Source: Candidatus Altarchaeum sp.
GTDB lineage: Archaea; Altiarchaeota; Altiarchaeia; Altiarchaeales; Altiarchaeaceae
DNA: 5,605 nucleotides
Direction: 5' to 3'
Assembly: GCA_018260755.1 (NCBI GenBank)
Contig: JAGTWP010000017.1
Coordinates: forward strand, 1-5,605
The notes under the pieces are model-generated. The model was not told where the DNA came from. It saw only the letters and a list, made by a program, of their open reading frames with translations, and made no database searches. Of the stretch, positions 1 through 5,530 are shown one piece after another; within the stretch, counting starts at the first letter, position 1; every line of letters starts with the position of its first letter. A program made the position numbers and the translations under genes.

Positions 1-44
1 CTCTTAATTTCCTCCATCTCCTTTTCCCTATTCACAAATTTCAT
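1..44 (-). CDS. 5' end of a probable archaeal ATPase (PF01637-like), cut by window edge
   Basis: Reading the minus strand from the ATG at 44-42 gives MKFVNREKEMEEIK before the window ends. An in-frame TAA lies at 53-51, so this ATG is the first possible start in the frame. The pattern M-(K)-F-V-x-R-E-K-E-(L/M)-E-E-(L/I) is the characteristic opening of the archaeal AAA-type ATPases of the PF01637 group, which usually continue with a Walker A loop some 20-30 residues later; that part is outside the window. These proteins are widespread in archaea, often in many copies, and mostly of unknown role. The gene is divergent from mevalonate kinase and shares the 213-base spacer with it. No Shine-Dalgarno sequence precedes the ATG. 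The family call rests on 14 residues only and could be wrong; that a gene starts here is more certain than what it encodes. Confidence 0.6.
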   Translation of the reverse strand, partial: MKFVNREKEMEEIK

Positions 45-58
45 CTTTGTTTATAAAC

Positions 59-95
59 ATTATTGTATTTTACAATAATTATGATTTACAATAAT
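59..95. promoter_or_regulatory. Operator-like palindrome with extra direct half-site in divergent spacer
   Basis: Positions 59-67 (ATTATTGTA) and 71-79 (TACAATAAT) form a perfect 9-bp inverted repeat around a 3-base spacer (TTT). The right arm with its flank, TTTACAATAAT at 69-79, is repeated exactly at 85-95, a 16-base period, and TTTACAAT appears once more at 202-209. The palindrome lies 15-35 bases upstream of the minus-strand ATG at 44, overlapping where that gene's TATA box would sit if its leader is short. A repressor bound there could block the ATPase-like gene. AT-rich DNA produces chance palindromes, but one containing G-T-A/T-A-C and repeated half-sites is less trivial. The regulator is unknown. 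Confidence 0.4.
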
Positions 96-230
96 AAAAA
101 TACAAAAAATCTATTAAAAATTAAATGGTGGAAACATAATTGGAAGGATAATAACTAAATTTTGAGAAATTAATATTTATAATTTTTGGTTTTTAAGTTT
201 TTTTACAATGTGAATCATAAGTCCTACATA

Positions 231-243
231 GATAATTAATTTT
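231..243 (+). promoter_or_regulatory. Possible TATA-like element for mevalonate kinase
   Basis: The sequence GATAATTAATTTT is centred about 21 bases before the ATG at 258. That would fit a leaderless or very short-leader transcript from an archaeal TATA box. An alternative is TTTATAATTTTT around 175-186, which would give a leader of about 50 bases. The base composition is so AT-rich that neither can be singled out by eye. Confidence 0.25.
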
Positions 244-257
244 ACATTTCAATTAAA

Positions 258-1199
258 ATGATACATTCATCAGCACCCGGAAAACTGATGCTCTTAGGAG
301 AACATAGCGTTGTTTACGGAAATCCCTGCATAGCAACAAGTATAAATAAACGACTTGATGTTTATCTGAACGATAAAAATGAACACGGAAAAGAACTAAA
401 ATGCACAACAATTGACGCACTCGGAATTAAATCAAAATTTCCCTCTAACTTTGAACAGCATAAATTTTTAAATTTAACTATTGCGAAATTTTTTGAGAAA
501 TACGGACATAAAAATTTTAAACTCACAACAAAACCAATGCCAAAAGGTCTTGGCAGTTCATCTGCTGTTGTTGTTGCAGGGGTAAAAGCACTTTCAACAC
601 TTTACAACTTAAACTGGAGCAATGACGAAATTTTTAAATTTTCTTATGATATCGTTAAAGAAGGTCAAAAAGGCAAGGCATCTGGATATGATATCGCTGT
701 TGCCGTATATGGCGGGACAATAAGATATGAAAATAAAAAAGGAAATATACATATAAAGAAATTAAAGAACATCAGAAATTTAATCGCGATTGATACGGGA
801 GTTAAGTCCTCAACAACAGAACTTGTCAGGGAAATTTCCGAAAAGATGGAAAAGTACGGACAAATTTTTTGCGGAATTTTTAAAATCATAAATAAAATTG
901 TTGATGAAGGTGAAAAGGAAATAACCGATGAAAATTATAAAGGACTTGGCGAACTGATGAATATAAATCATGGAATTTTAAATGCAATGGGATTAAGCAC
1001 TTATGAAATTGAAAATTTAATTAACGGAATAAAACCATACTCTTATGGGGCAAAAATTTCAGGAGCGGGAAGAGGGGATTACATAATAGCAATTTGTAAA
1101 GAGCAAAGCAAGAATAACTTAATGAATTATTTGCGGGATGTGAAAACAGAACACTTTGAAATTTTGCAGGATAAAGGGGTTGATGTTGAAATCTATTAA
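258..1199 (+). CDS. mvk: Mevalonate kinase (GHMP kinase family)
   Basis: Phosphorylates mevalonate to 5-phosphomevalonate with ATP in the cytoplasm, an early step towards the isoprenoid chains of archaeal lipids. The 313-residue length matches archaeal enzymes. Visible GHMP motifs are: motif 1, APGKLMLLGEHSVVYG (residues 6-21; K9, E15, H16); motif 2, PKGLGSSSA (95-103), the ATP phosphate loop; GKASGYD with the expected catalytic aspartate at D145; DTGVKSSTTELV (179-190), typical of archaeal mevalonate kinases; and motif 3, SGAGRGD (268-274). In motif 3, R272 and D274 replace two glycines of the usual GAGGGG. A GGD version is familiar from phosphomevalonate kinases, but the rest of the protein resembles mevalonate kinase much more. 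The ATG at 258 is the first start after an in-frame TAA at 237-239; there is no Shine-Dalgarno sequence. The 3' end is duplicated in tandem downstream. The gene is followed by a 116-base spacer, so it may be transcribed separately from the next genes. Confidence 0.92.
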   Translation: MIHSSAPGKLMLLGEHSVVYGNPCIATSINKRLDVYLNDKNEHGKELKCTTIDALGIKSKFPSNFEQHKFLNLTIAKFFEKYGHKNFKLTTKPMPKGLGSSSAVVVAGVKALSTLYNLNWSNDEIFKFSYDIVKEGQKGKASGYDIAVAVYGGTIRYENKKGNIHIKKLKNIRNLIAIDTGVKSSTTELVREISEKMEKYGQIFCGIFKIINKIVDEGEKEITDENYKGLGELMNINHGILNAMGLSTYEIENLINGIKPYSYGAKISGAGRGDYIIAICKEQSKNNLMNYLRDVKTEHFEILQDKGVDVEIY

Positions 1200-1230
1200 A
1201 GATAAAGTGGTTGATGTTGAAATCTATTAA
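1170..1230 (+). repeat. 31-bp tandem duplication spanning the mevalonate kinase stop codon
   Basis: The block 1170-1200 is repeated immediately at 1201-1230, with a period of 31 bases and one difference over 30 compared positions (G1177 versus T1208). The first copy encodes the last residues DKGVDVEIY and the TAA stop at 1197-1199; the second is a non-coding copy of the same codons and stop, shifted one base in frame. The protein is unaffected because the first copy keeps the stop. The near-identity implies a recent duplication, by slippage or unequal exchange. Confidence 0.95.
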
Positions 1231-1273
1231 TTATAAAATATATTTGAAATGAAAACGAATAAATTTTATCAAT

Positions 1274-1298
1274 TTTTAAATTTAAAGAAATTTTAATT
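1274..1298 (+). promoter_or_regulatory. Possible TATA-like region for the chorismate mutase operon
   Basis: The spacer after the tandem duplication (1231-1315) contains no gene. Its A/T tract here includes AAATTTAAAG near 33 bases and AATTTTAATT near 22 bases before the ATG at 1316, both suitable positions for an archaeal TATA box of a short-leader transcript. The bases directly before the start, GAATTAAA, resemble those before mevalonate kinase (CAATTAAA). Composition makes the exact element uncertain. Confidence 0.25.
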
Positions 1299-1315
1299 GT
1301 TTAATCAGAATTAAA

Positions 1316-1624
1316 ATGGATGAAAACAATTTGTCAGAATACAGGAAAAGGATTGATAAAATTGACGCCAAAATCGGGAAATTAGTAAAAGAACGGCTTG
1401 AAATTGTTCATGATGTCGGAAAATTAAAGGCAAATTTCGATATATCTGTCAGGAATGAGGACAGAATAAATGAGGTCTATAAAAATTTTGCGGAAAATTC
1501 CGGATTGCTTTTTGATGATGCGAAAAAAATTTATTCTCTATTGATAGAACATTGCATAAACATAGAAAAGGAAATAAAAACCAAAAATAAAAACAGAAAA
1601 GGTAAAAACAAACAAAATTTATAA
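1316..1624 (+). CDS. aroQ: Chorismate mutase, AroQ (all-helical) type
   Basis: Predicted to convert chorismate to prephenate, the branch point towards phenylalanine and tyrosine. The 102 residues fit the stand-alone AroQ fold of three helices acting as an intertwined dimer. Aligned by eye with the E. coli P-protein domain, R10 corresponds to Arg11, R27 to Arg28, K38 to Lys39 (in VGKLK) and R50 to Arg51. Asp48 is N47, Glu52 is I51 and Gln88 is E84; the last is the residue type found in the yeast enzyme. The first helix (YRKRIDKIDAKI) and the IEHCINIEKE segment are typical. The C-terminal tail from about residue 87 is almost only Lys, Asn, Arg and Gln and lies beyond the fold; it is encoded by a very A-rich stretch. 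The stop is 8 bases before the next gene, so the two are likely one operon. No Shine-Dalgarno sequence is seen. Family is fairly certain; activity less so because of the active-site changes. Confidence 0.85.
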   Translation: MDENNLSEYRKRIDKIDAKIGKLVKERLEIVHDVGKLKANFDISVRNEDRINEVYKNFAENSGLLFDDAKKIYSLLIEHCINIEKEIKTKNKNRKGKNKQNL

Positions 1625-1632
1625 AAAACAAA

Positions 1633-2523
1633 GTGGATGAACGAATAAAAAAGGAAATTGAACAAGCCATAAAACACAGCGGAGAAAGTAATAAAATCAG
1701 AAAGGTCTTCTGGTATATGGATGAAAAGGTTGAAAATTTGCTTTTCGGGATAAGACAAGGAGATGATGCAATTGTTGTCAAAGATATGGCTTTTAATATG
1801 GAAGGGCCTTATCCTTTAAATATCGGAAGAAAAACAGGACTTATTCATACGACATCTGATATTGTTGTTATGGGAGCGAAACCATTATATGGATTTGATG
1901 CTGTGCAGGCAAAAAATTTAAAAGAAGCGGAAGATGCAGCAGAGGATATAAAAAGGCAGAGCGATGGAATAAATGTTCCGATTGTCGGGGGAAATACGCA
2001 ATGTCTGAAAAATTTAGAATCATGCGTGTCATTTTTTGTTGTCGGAAAACTGCTCAAACCAATTCCGGATTCAAATTTACAGAAAGGAGATAAGCTTTAC
2101 ATTTTGGGAGAGGCGATTGAAGGAGAAATCGGAGACAGGGTCAAAAAGGCAAATACAAAATTTGAGACATTTTTGGACATGATTGAAAAGATTGAGATTA
2201 ATGCTGCAAAGGACTGTTCCCGCGGGGGATGGTTTGGAAATTTAATGGAGATGTTAATAAAGTCAAGAAAAGGAATTATAATCAGCAATATTCCTTATAC
2301 TGATTTTAGCAAATATATGGGCAATTATTTAATCTCAACAAAGGATGAAAATGTAATTGACATTGCGATGCAGCATAAATGTCCGATAACTGAGATAGGA
2401 ATTATTACAAATGAACTTGAAGTTAAAATCGGAAAGGAAGTTGCTGTTAATAAAGAAAAAATTTTAGAGTTGATTGATAAATTTCCGTTTAAGAAGCCGC
2501 ACTTAAAGAAGGAAAAAATTTAG
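1633..2523 (+). CDS. AIR synthase-related (PurM/ThiL-fold) protein, methanogenesis marker 2-like
   Basis: A 296-residue cytoplasmic protein of the PurM/ThiL/SelD ATP-binding superfamily. The N-terminal half has GDDA (43-46), the acidic nucleotide/metal motif; HTTSDIVVMGAKPLYGFDA (72-90), matching the 'T-x-D-x-x-x-M-G-A-x-P' signature; and PIVGGNTQ (116-123). The C-terminal half has KDCSRGGWFGNLMEML (193-208), the second glycine-rich segment of the fold. Overall it resembles the methanogenesis marker protein 2 group more than ThiL (thiamine-phosphate kinase) or PurM. The reaction of that group is not established, so no function is assigned. The start is GTG at 1633: in-frame stops lie at 1588-1590 and 1603-1605, and the next ATG (residue 29) would leave only 14 residues before GDDA and remove the N-terminal helix. 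It follows chorismate mutase by 8 bases without a Shine-Dalgarno sequence, suggesting co-transcription. A ThiL-like kinase remains possible. Confidence 0.75.
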   Translation: MDERIKKEIEQAIKHSGESNKIRKVFWYMDEKVENLLFGIRQGDDAIVVKDMAFNMEGPYPLNIGRKTGLIHTTSDIVVMGAKPLYGFDAVQAKNLKEAEDAAEDIKRQSDGINVPIVGGNTQCLKNLESCVSFFVVGKLLKPIPDSNLQKGDKLYILGEAIEGEIGDRVKKANTKFETFLDMIEKIEINAAKDCSRGGWFGNLMEMLIKSRKGIIISNIPYTDFSKYMGNYLISTKDENVIDIAMQHKCPITEIGIITNELEVKIGKEVAVNKEKILELIDKFPFKKPHLKKEKI

Positions 2524-2532
2524 GACTTTGTA

Positions 2533-2616
2533 AATTGTACCCGTAATCCAGATATATTTTCATAGCACATGACTTTACTTGTGCTTGGTATATCCAACCG
2601 CAGAATACGGGCAATT
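2533..2616 (+). ncRNA. Candidate structured RNA in the spacer before ppsA
   Basis: About 41% G+C at 2538-2612 against about 10% in the following 127 bases. Nested pairings: AATTG (2533-2537) with CAATT (2612-2616); after a two-base bulge, CCCGTA (2540-2545) with TACGGG (2606-2611); then GATATA (2551-2556) with TATATC (2589-2594), extendable by two T-G wobbles; then AGCACA (2564-2569) with TGTGCT (2580-2585), closing a 10-base loop. An asymmetric internal loop (5 and 11 bases) lies between the second and third stems. It could be an independent small RNA, a leader element of ppsA, or the 3' end structure of the upstream operon. It lacks C/D box motifs, a K-turn and a clear ACA box, and it is not a tRNA. 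I do not recognise the family. The drawn strand assumes co-direction with its neighbours. Confidence 0.45.
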
Positions 2617-2659
2617 AAAATTATAAGTAAAATTTAGACCTGAAAATTTATTTATTGGA

Positions 2660-2731
2660 TTTTAATATAAATTAATAATTAATTATAATTTATTAATTAA
2701 ATCGTTGTAATCAAATTTTAAAAATTTTAAA
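2660..2731 (+). promoter_or_regulatory. Probable ppsA promoter region, AT-only with repeats
   Basis: Almost pure A/T. It contains a 9-bp inverted repeat, AATTAATAA (2670-2678) and TTATTAATT (2690-2698), and a perfect tandem of AAATTTTAA (2713-2721 and 2722-2730). The tandem ends 9 bases before the ATG at 2740, so its first copy is centred about 23 bases upstream, near the expected TATA position for a short leader. No Shine-Dalgarno sequence is present. Repeats in DNA of this composition may be accidental. Confidence 0.35.
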
Positions 2732-2739
2732 ATACGAAA

Positions 2740-5076
2740 ATGGAAAAACTTGTAAATTTTTTTGATGAGGTAGGAAAAGAAGATGTTCCGCTTGTAGGCG
2801 GAAAAGGTGCAAATCTTGGTGAAATGTTCGGAGCAAAAATTCCTGTTCCCGAGGGCTTCGTCGTAAATGTAAATGCATATAAAAATTTTCTAAATGCCAA
2901 TCCCGAAATTAAGGAAGAAATTTCAAAAATTTTAGCCGAGACGGACATTCATAATACAGATATTTTAGAGACAAATACAAAGAAAATAAGGGAACTTATG
3001 ATGAGCGTTAAGATGCCCGAAGAAATTTCAAATGAAATAAAGAAGGCATATCATAAAATGTGCGGACAAAATGATGCTTTTGTTGCTGTTAGGTCATCGG
3101 CAACAGCAGAGGACTTGGCAGAGGCATCCTTTGCAGGACAACAGGATACATATCTGAATATAATCGGGGATAATAATGTTGTGTACAATGTTCAGAAGTG
3201 TTGGGCATCTTTATTTACAGGGAGAGCAACATTTTACAGAACGGAACAAAAATTTGACCACATGCAAACATATCTTGCCGTAGTTGTGCAGAGAATGATT
3301 AATTCACAGGTTTCGGGAGTTATGTTTACTGCAAGTCCAGTTACAGGAGAGGATGTTATAATTATTGAAGGTGCTTACGGTTTGGGGGAATTTGTTGTCG
3401 GAGGGGTTGTTACACCGGACACATACTTAGTTGATAAAAAAACAATGAATATAACAGACAAAAAAATTTCCGTGCAAAAGATTGGACTTGTAAAAAAGGA
3501 CGGCGTAACAAAGCAGGTTGATATAAACGAAATTTATCAGAATGTACAAAAATTTAGCGATGATAAAATAAAAAAATTAGCAGATGTTGGAATGCTAATT
3601 GAGAAACATTATGGAAAACCAATGGATATTGAGTGGTGTGAAGAAGACGAAAAAATTTATGCTGTTCAGGCAAGACCAATTACAACAATAAAAAAAGAAG
3701 GGGTTGGAATGGAAAAAGTTAAAGAGGAAACAGATGAAGAAACAAAAACAAAAGAAGGAACATCCGAGAAGAAAGTCATATTAACCGGATTTGGTGTAAG
3801 CGTAGGTATTGCATCAGGAATTGTCAATATTGTTCATGATATTTCTAACCTTTCCAAGATTAAACCAGGAGATGTTCTTGTTACACGAATGACAACTCCT
3901 GATATGGTTCCTGCGATGAAAAAAGCAGCGGCGATAATCACAGACGAAGGAGGTATGACTTGTCATGCGGCTATTGTTGCCAGAGAACTCGGAATACCAT
4001 GTATTGTCGGAACAAAGACAGCAACAAAAGAAATAACCGATGGAAGTATAGTTACTGTTGATGGAAAGAAAGGGCTTGTATATGCCGGAAAGATTAAAAT
4101 AGAAGAAGCAAAAAAGAAAATAGAAAAAGAGTCCGCCAGACAACCGGGAGGGTATGTTGTTACGGCTCCGATAATTACATCAACGGAAATAAAAGGAAAT
4201 GTTGATTTTGGAAATGTTGCAGAAAAAGCAGTATTAGCAGGTGCTGATGGTGTTGGATTGTTAAGGTCGGAACACATGTTTCTTGAAATTGGCGAACATC
4301 CGAAAAAATTAATAAGGGAGAATAGGCGGGAAGAGCTAATTACAAAAATAATGAATGGAATCAGAGATGTTGCTGATGTTATGCATCCCAGGCCGGTTTG
4401 GTATAGAACCCTTGATTTAAAGACAGATGAATTTAAGGGATTAACAGGTGGAGAAGATGAACCGGTAGAAGCAAATCCGATGATTGGATGGAGAGGAATA
4501 AGAAGATCATTAGATGAAGTTGAAGTCCTGAAATGTGAATTTGAAGCAATCAGACGATTGAGAGAAGAAGAACGACTTACAAACATAGGAGTTATGTTAC
4601 CTATGATTCAACATCCGTCAGAACTTAGAAAAGCAAAAGAATTAGCATTGGAGGTAGGATTAGACCCCGAGAAAATGGATTTTGGAATAATGGTTGAAAT
4701 TCCGGCAGCTGCCTTAATAATAGATGACTTTATAAAAGAAGGAATTAGTTTTATTTCATTCGGAACAAATGATTTAACCCAATTTGCCTTGGCATTAGAT
4801 AGAAACAGTGCCCATGTTGCAAAATTATACAATGAACAGCATCCAGCGGTGTTAAAATTAATTGATATGGTAATAAAGGCGTGCAAAAAGAATAATGTTA
4901 AGACATCAATATGCGGACAGGCGGGAAGTGATCCAAAAATGGTTGAAAAATTAATCATTATGGGTATTGATTCGGTATCTGCAAATATTGATGCTATAGA
5001 AACAATAAGAAAGGTTGCCGCAAGGGTTGAAAGTAAATTACTTCTTGAGTCGGCAAGAAAAAATTTTAAGGACTAA
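2740..5076 (+). CDS. ppsA: Phosphoenolpyruvate synthase (pyruvate, water dikinase)
   Basis: Converts pyruvate, ATP and water to PEP, AMP and phosphate: the entry to gluconeogenesis, also supplying PEP for the shikimate route. All three domains of the family are present in 778 residues. The N-terminal ATP-grasp/pyruvate phosphate dikinase domain (about 1-316) has LVGGKGANLGEM (18-29), AVRSSATAEDLAEASFAGQQ with R118, and ends at QARPIT (310-315). A charged Lys/Glu/Thr linker (318-345) leads to the swivelling phosphohistidine domain with GGMTCHAAIVARELGIPC, active-site H409. The C-terminal TIM-barrel PEP/pyruvate domain (about 470-765) has GVGLLRSEHMF (R509, E511), GTNDLTQFALALDR (675-688) and ICGQAG with catalytic C725. 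TCHAA and the length favour PEP synthase over pyruvate phosphate dikinase, which is about 100 residues longer and usually has TSHAA. Every key motif is intact, so it should be active. The start ATG directly precedes the conserved N-terminus. The next gene begins 41 bases after its stop. Confidence 0.97.
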   Translation: MEKLVNFFDEVGKEDVPLVGGKGANLGEMFGAKIPVPEGFVVNVNAYKNFLNANPEIKEEISKILAETDIHNTDILETNTKKIRELMMSVKMPEEISNEIKKAYHKMCGQNDAFVAVRSSATAEDLAEASFAGQQDTYLNIIGDNNVVYNVQKCWASLFTGRATFYRTEQKFDHMQTYLAVVVQRMINSQVSGVMFTASPVTGEDVIIIEGAYGLGEFVVGGVVTPDTYLVDKKTMNITDKKISVQKIGLVKKDGVTKQVDINEIYQNVQKFSDDKIKKLADVGMLIEKHYGKPMDIEWCEEDEKIYAVQARPITTIKKEGVGMEKVKEETDEETKTKEGTSEKKVILTGFGVSVGIASGIVNIVHDISNLSKIKPGDVLVTRMTTPDMVPAMKKAAAIITDEGGMTCHAAIVARELGIPCIVGTKTATKEITDGSIVTVDGKKGLVYAGKIKIEEAKKKIEKESARQPGGYVVTAPIITSTEIKGNVDFGNVAEKAVLAGADGVGLLRSEHMFLEIGEHPKKLIRENRREELITKIMNGIRDVADVMHPRPVWYRTLDLKTDEFKGLTGGEDEPVEANPMIGWRGIRRSLDEVEVLKCEFEAIRRLREEERLTNIGVMLPMIQHPSELRKAKELALEVGLDPEKMDFGIMVEIPAAALIIDDFIKEGISFISFGTNDLTQFALALDRNSAHVAKLYNEQHPAVLKLIDMVIKACKKNNVKTSICGQAGSDPKMVEKLIIMGIDSVSANIDAIETIRKVAARVESKLLLESARKNFKD

Positions 5077-5080
5077 AAAA

Positions 5081-5096
5081 TAAATTTTAAAAATAA
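5081..5096 (+). promoter_or_regulatory. Possible TATA box for nac
   Basis: The sequence TAAATTTTAAAAATAA between ppsA and nac contains TTTTAAAAA (5085-5093), a reasonable archaeal TATA box centred about 29 bases before the ATG at 5118. It would let nac be transcribed on its own in addition to any read-through from ppsA. It is AT-rich DNA, so chance is possible. Confidence 0.35.
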
Positions 5097-5117
5097 ATTA
5101 AAATTTAAGTTATAAGA

Positions 5118-5498
5118 ATGTTTCCGTTTGGCGGAGGAAATCCAAAACAGATGAAGGCAATGCTTCAGCGCATGGGAATTAAAATGGAAGAGATTGAAGC
5201 GAGCGAAGTTATTATAAAGAGGACTGACGGAAAAAATTTAAGAATTACAAACCCCGAGGTTTCAAAGATTATAATGCAGGGAAATGTGCTTTTTAATGTA
5301 TCTGGAAAGGTTGAAGAAATTTCCGGACAGGAAATACCCGTAGAAGCAATAAATCTGGAGGATGAAAAGGTTGATATTACTGACGATGATATAAATTTAG
5401 TAATAGCACAAACAGGTTGTAATTATGAAACCGCAAAGAAGGTATTGAAAGAAAATGAAGGAGACATTGCAAGTGCGATATTGAAAGTGAAGAAATAA
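5118..5498 (+). CDS. nac: Archaeal nascent polypeptide-associated complex protein (NAC, alpha-like)
   Basis: A 126-residue protein that in archaea forms a homodimer, binds the ribosome near the exit tunnel and contacts emerging chains. The N-terminus MFPFGGGNPKQMKAMLQRMG (1-20) is the archaeal signature (Gly-rich start, then N-P-K/R-Q-M-K). It is followed by the six-stranded NAC domain, about 25-70 (ASEVIIKRTDGKNLRITNPEV, later GNVLFNVSGKVEEI). A short acidic linker (about 71-87, including EAINLEDEKVDITDDD) leads to the C-terminal UBA domain, INLVIAQTGCNYETAKKVLK (about 92-111) and NEGDIASAILKVKK. The order and length match archaeal NAC (usually about 110-125 residues). The start agrees with the conserved N-terminus; there is no Shine-Dalgarno sequence. 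It lies 41 bases after ppsA, with no functional link known. Confidence 0.95.
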   Translation: MFPFGGGNPKQMKAMLQRMGIKMEEIEASEVIIKRTDGKNLRITNPEVSKIIMQGNVLFNVSGKVEEISGQEIPVEAINLEDEKVDITDDDINLVIAQTGCNYETAKKVLKENEGDIASAILKVKK

Positions 5499-5508
5499 TT
5501 ACATAAGA

Positions 5509-5524
5509 TAACAGACATTTGTTA
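5509..5524. repeat. Small inverted repeat downstream of nac
   Basis: TAACA (5509-5513) and TGTTA (5520-5524) are a perfect 5-bp inverted repeat around GACATT, 10 bases after the nac stop codon; GACATTT recurs at 5527-5533. It may be a weak 3'-end hairpin of the nac message or an operator half for the next gene. It is short enough to be chance. Confidence 0.25.
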
Positions 5525-5530
5525 CCGACA

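Noticed and set aside
258-1199. Phosphomevalonate kinase as identity of the GHMP kinase
   Set aside because: The GGD-like ending of motif 3 is suggestive, but the N-terminus, the DTGVKSSTTELV segment, the catalytic SGYD context and the length all match archaeal mevalonate kinase.
1449-1781. Minus-strand open frames across the aroQ/marker-2 junction with Phe-rich, membrane-like products
   Set aside because: The A-rich plus strand gives TTT/TTC-rich codons on the other strand, which mimics hydrophobic segments. There is no start context or family resemblance, and they overlap two well-supported genes.
2533-2616. tRNA, C/D box or H/ACA guide RNA as identity of the structured spacer
   Set aside because: There is no T-loop consensus or acceptor/anticodon arrangement, no RTGATGA/CTGA boxes, and the apical loop has TGA without the partnering GA of a K-turn or K-loop; no clear ACA follows the basal stem.
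2670-2698. AT-only inverted repeat before ppsA as a specific operator
   Set aside because: In DNA that is nearly all A and T such palindromes are expected by chance; it is mentioned only as part of the promoter region.
3963-4586. Long open frame on the minus strand inside ppsA (about 207 codons)
   Set aside because: It lies entirely opposite highly conserved ppsA motifs, its product is low-complexity Ser/Phe/Pro-rich without a recognisable domain, and it is explained by the codon bias of the plus-strand gene.
2740-5076. Pyruvate phosphate dikinase as identity of the 778-residue protein
   Set aside because: It is too short, carries TCHAA rather than TSHAA around the phosphohistidine, and shows PEP synthase-type C-terminal motifs.
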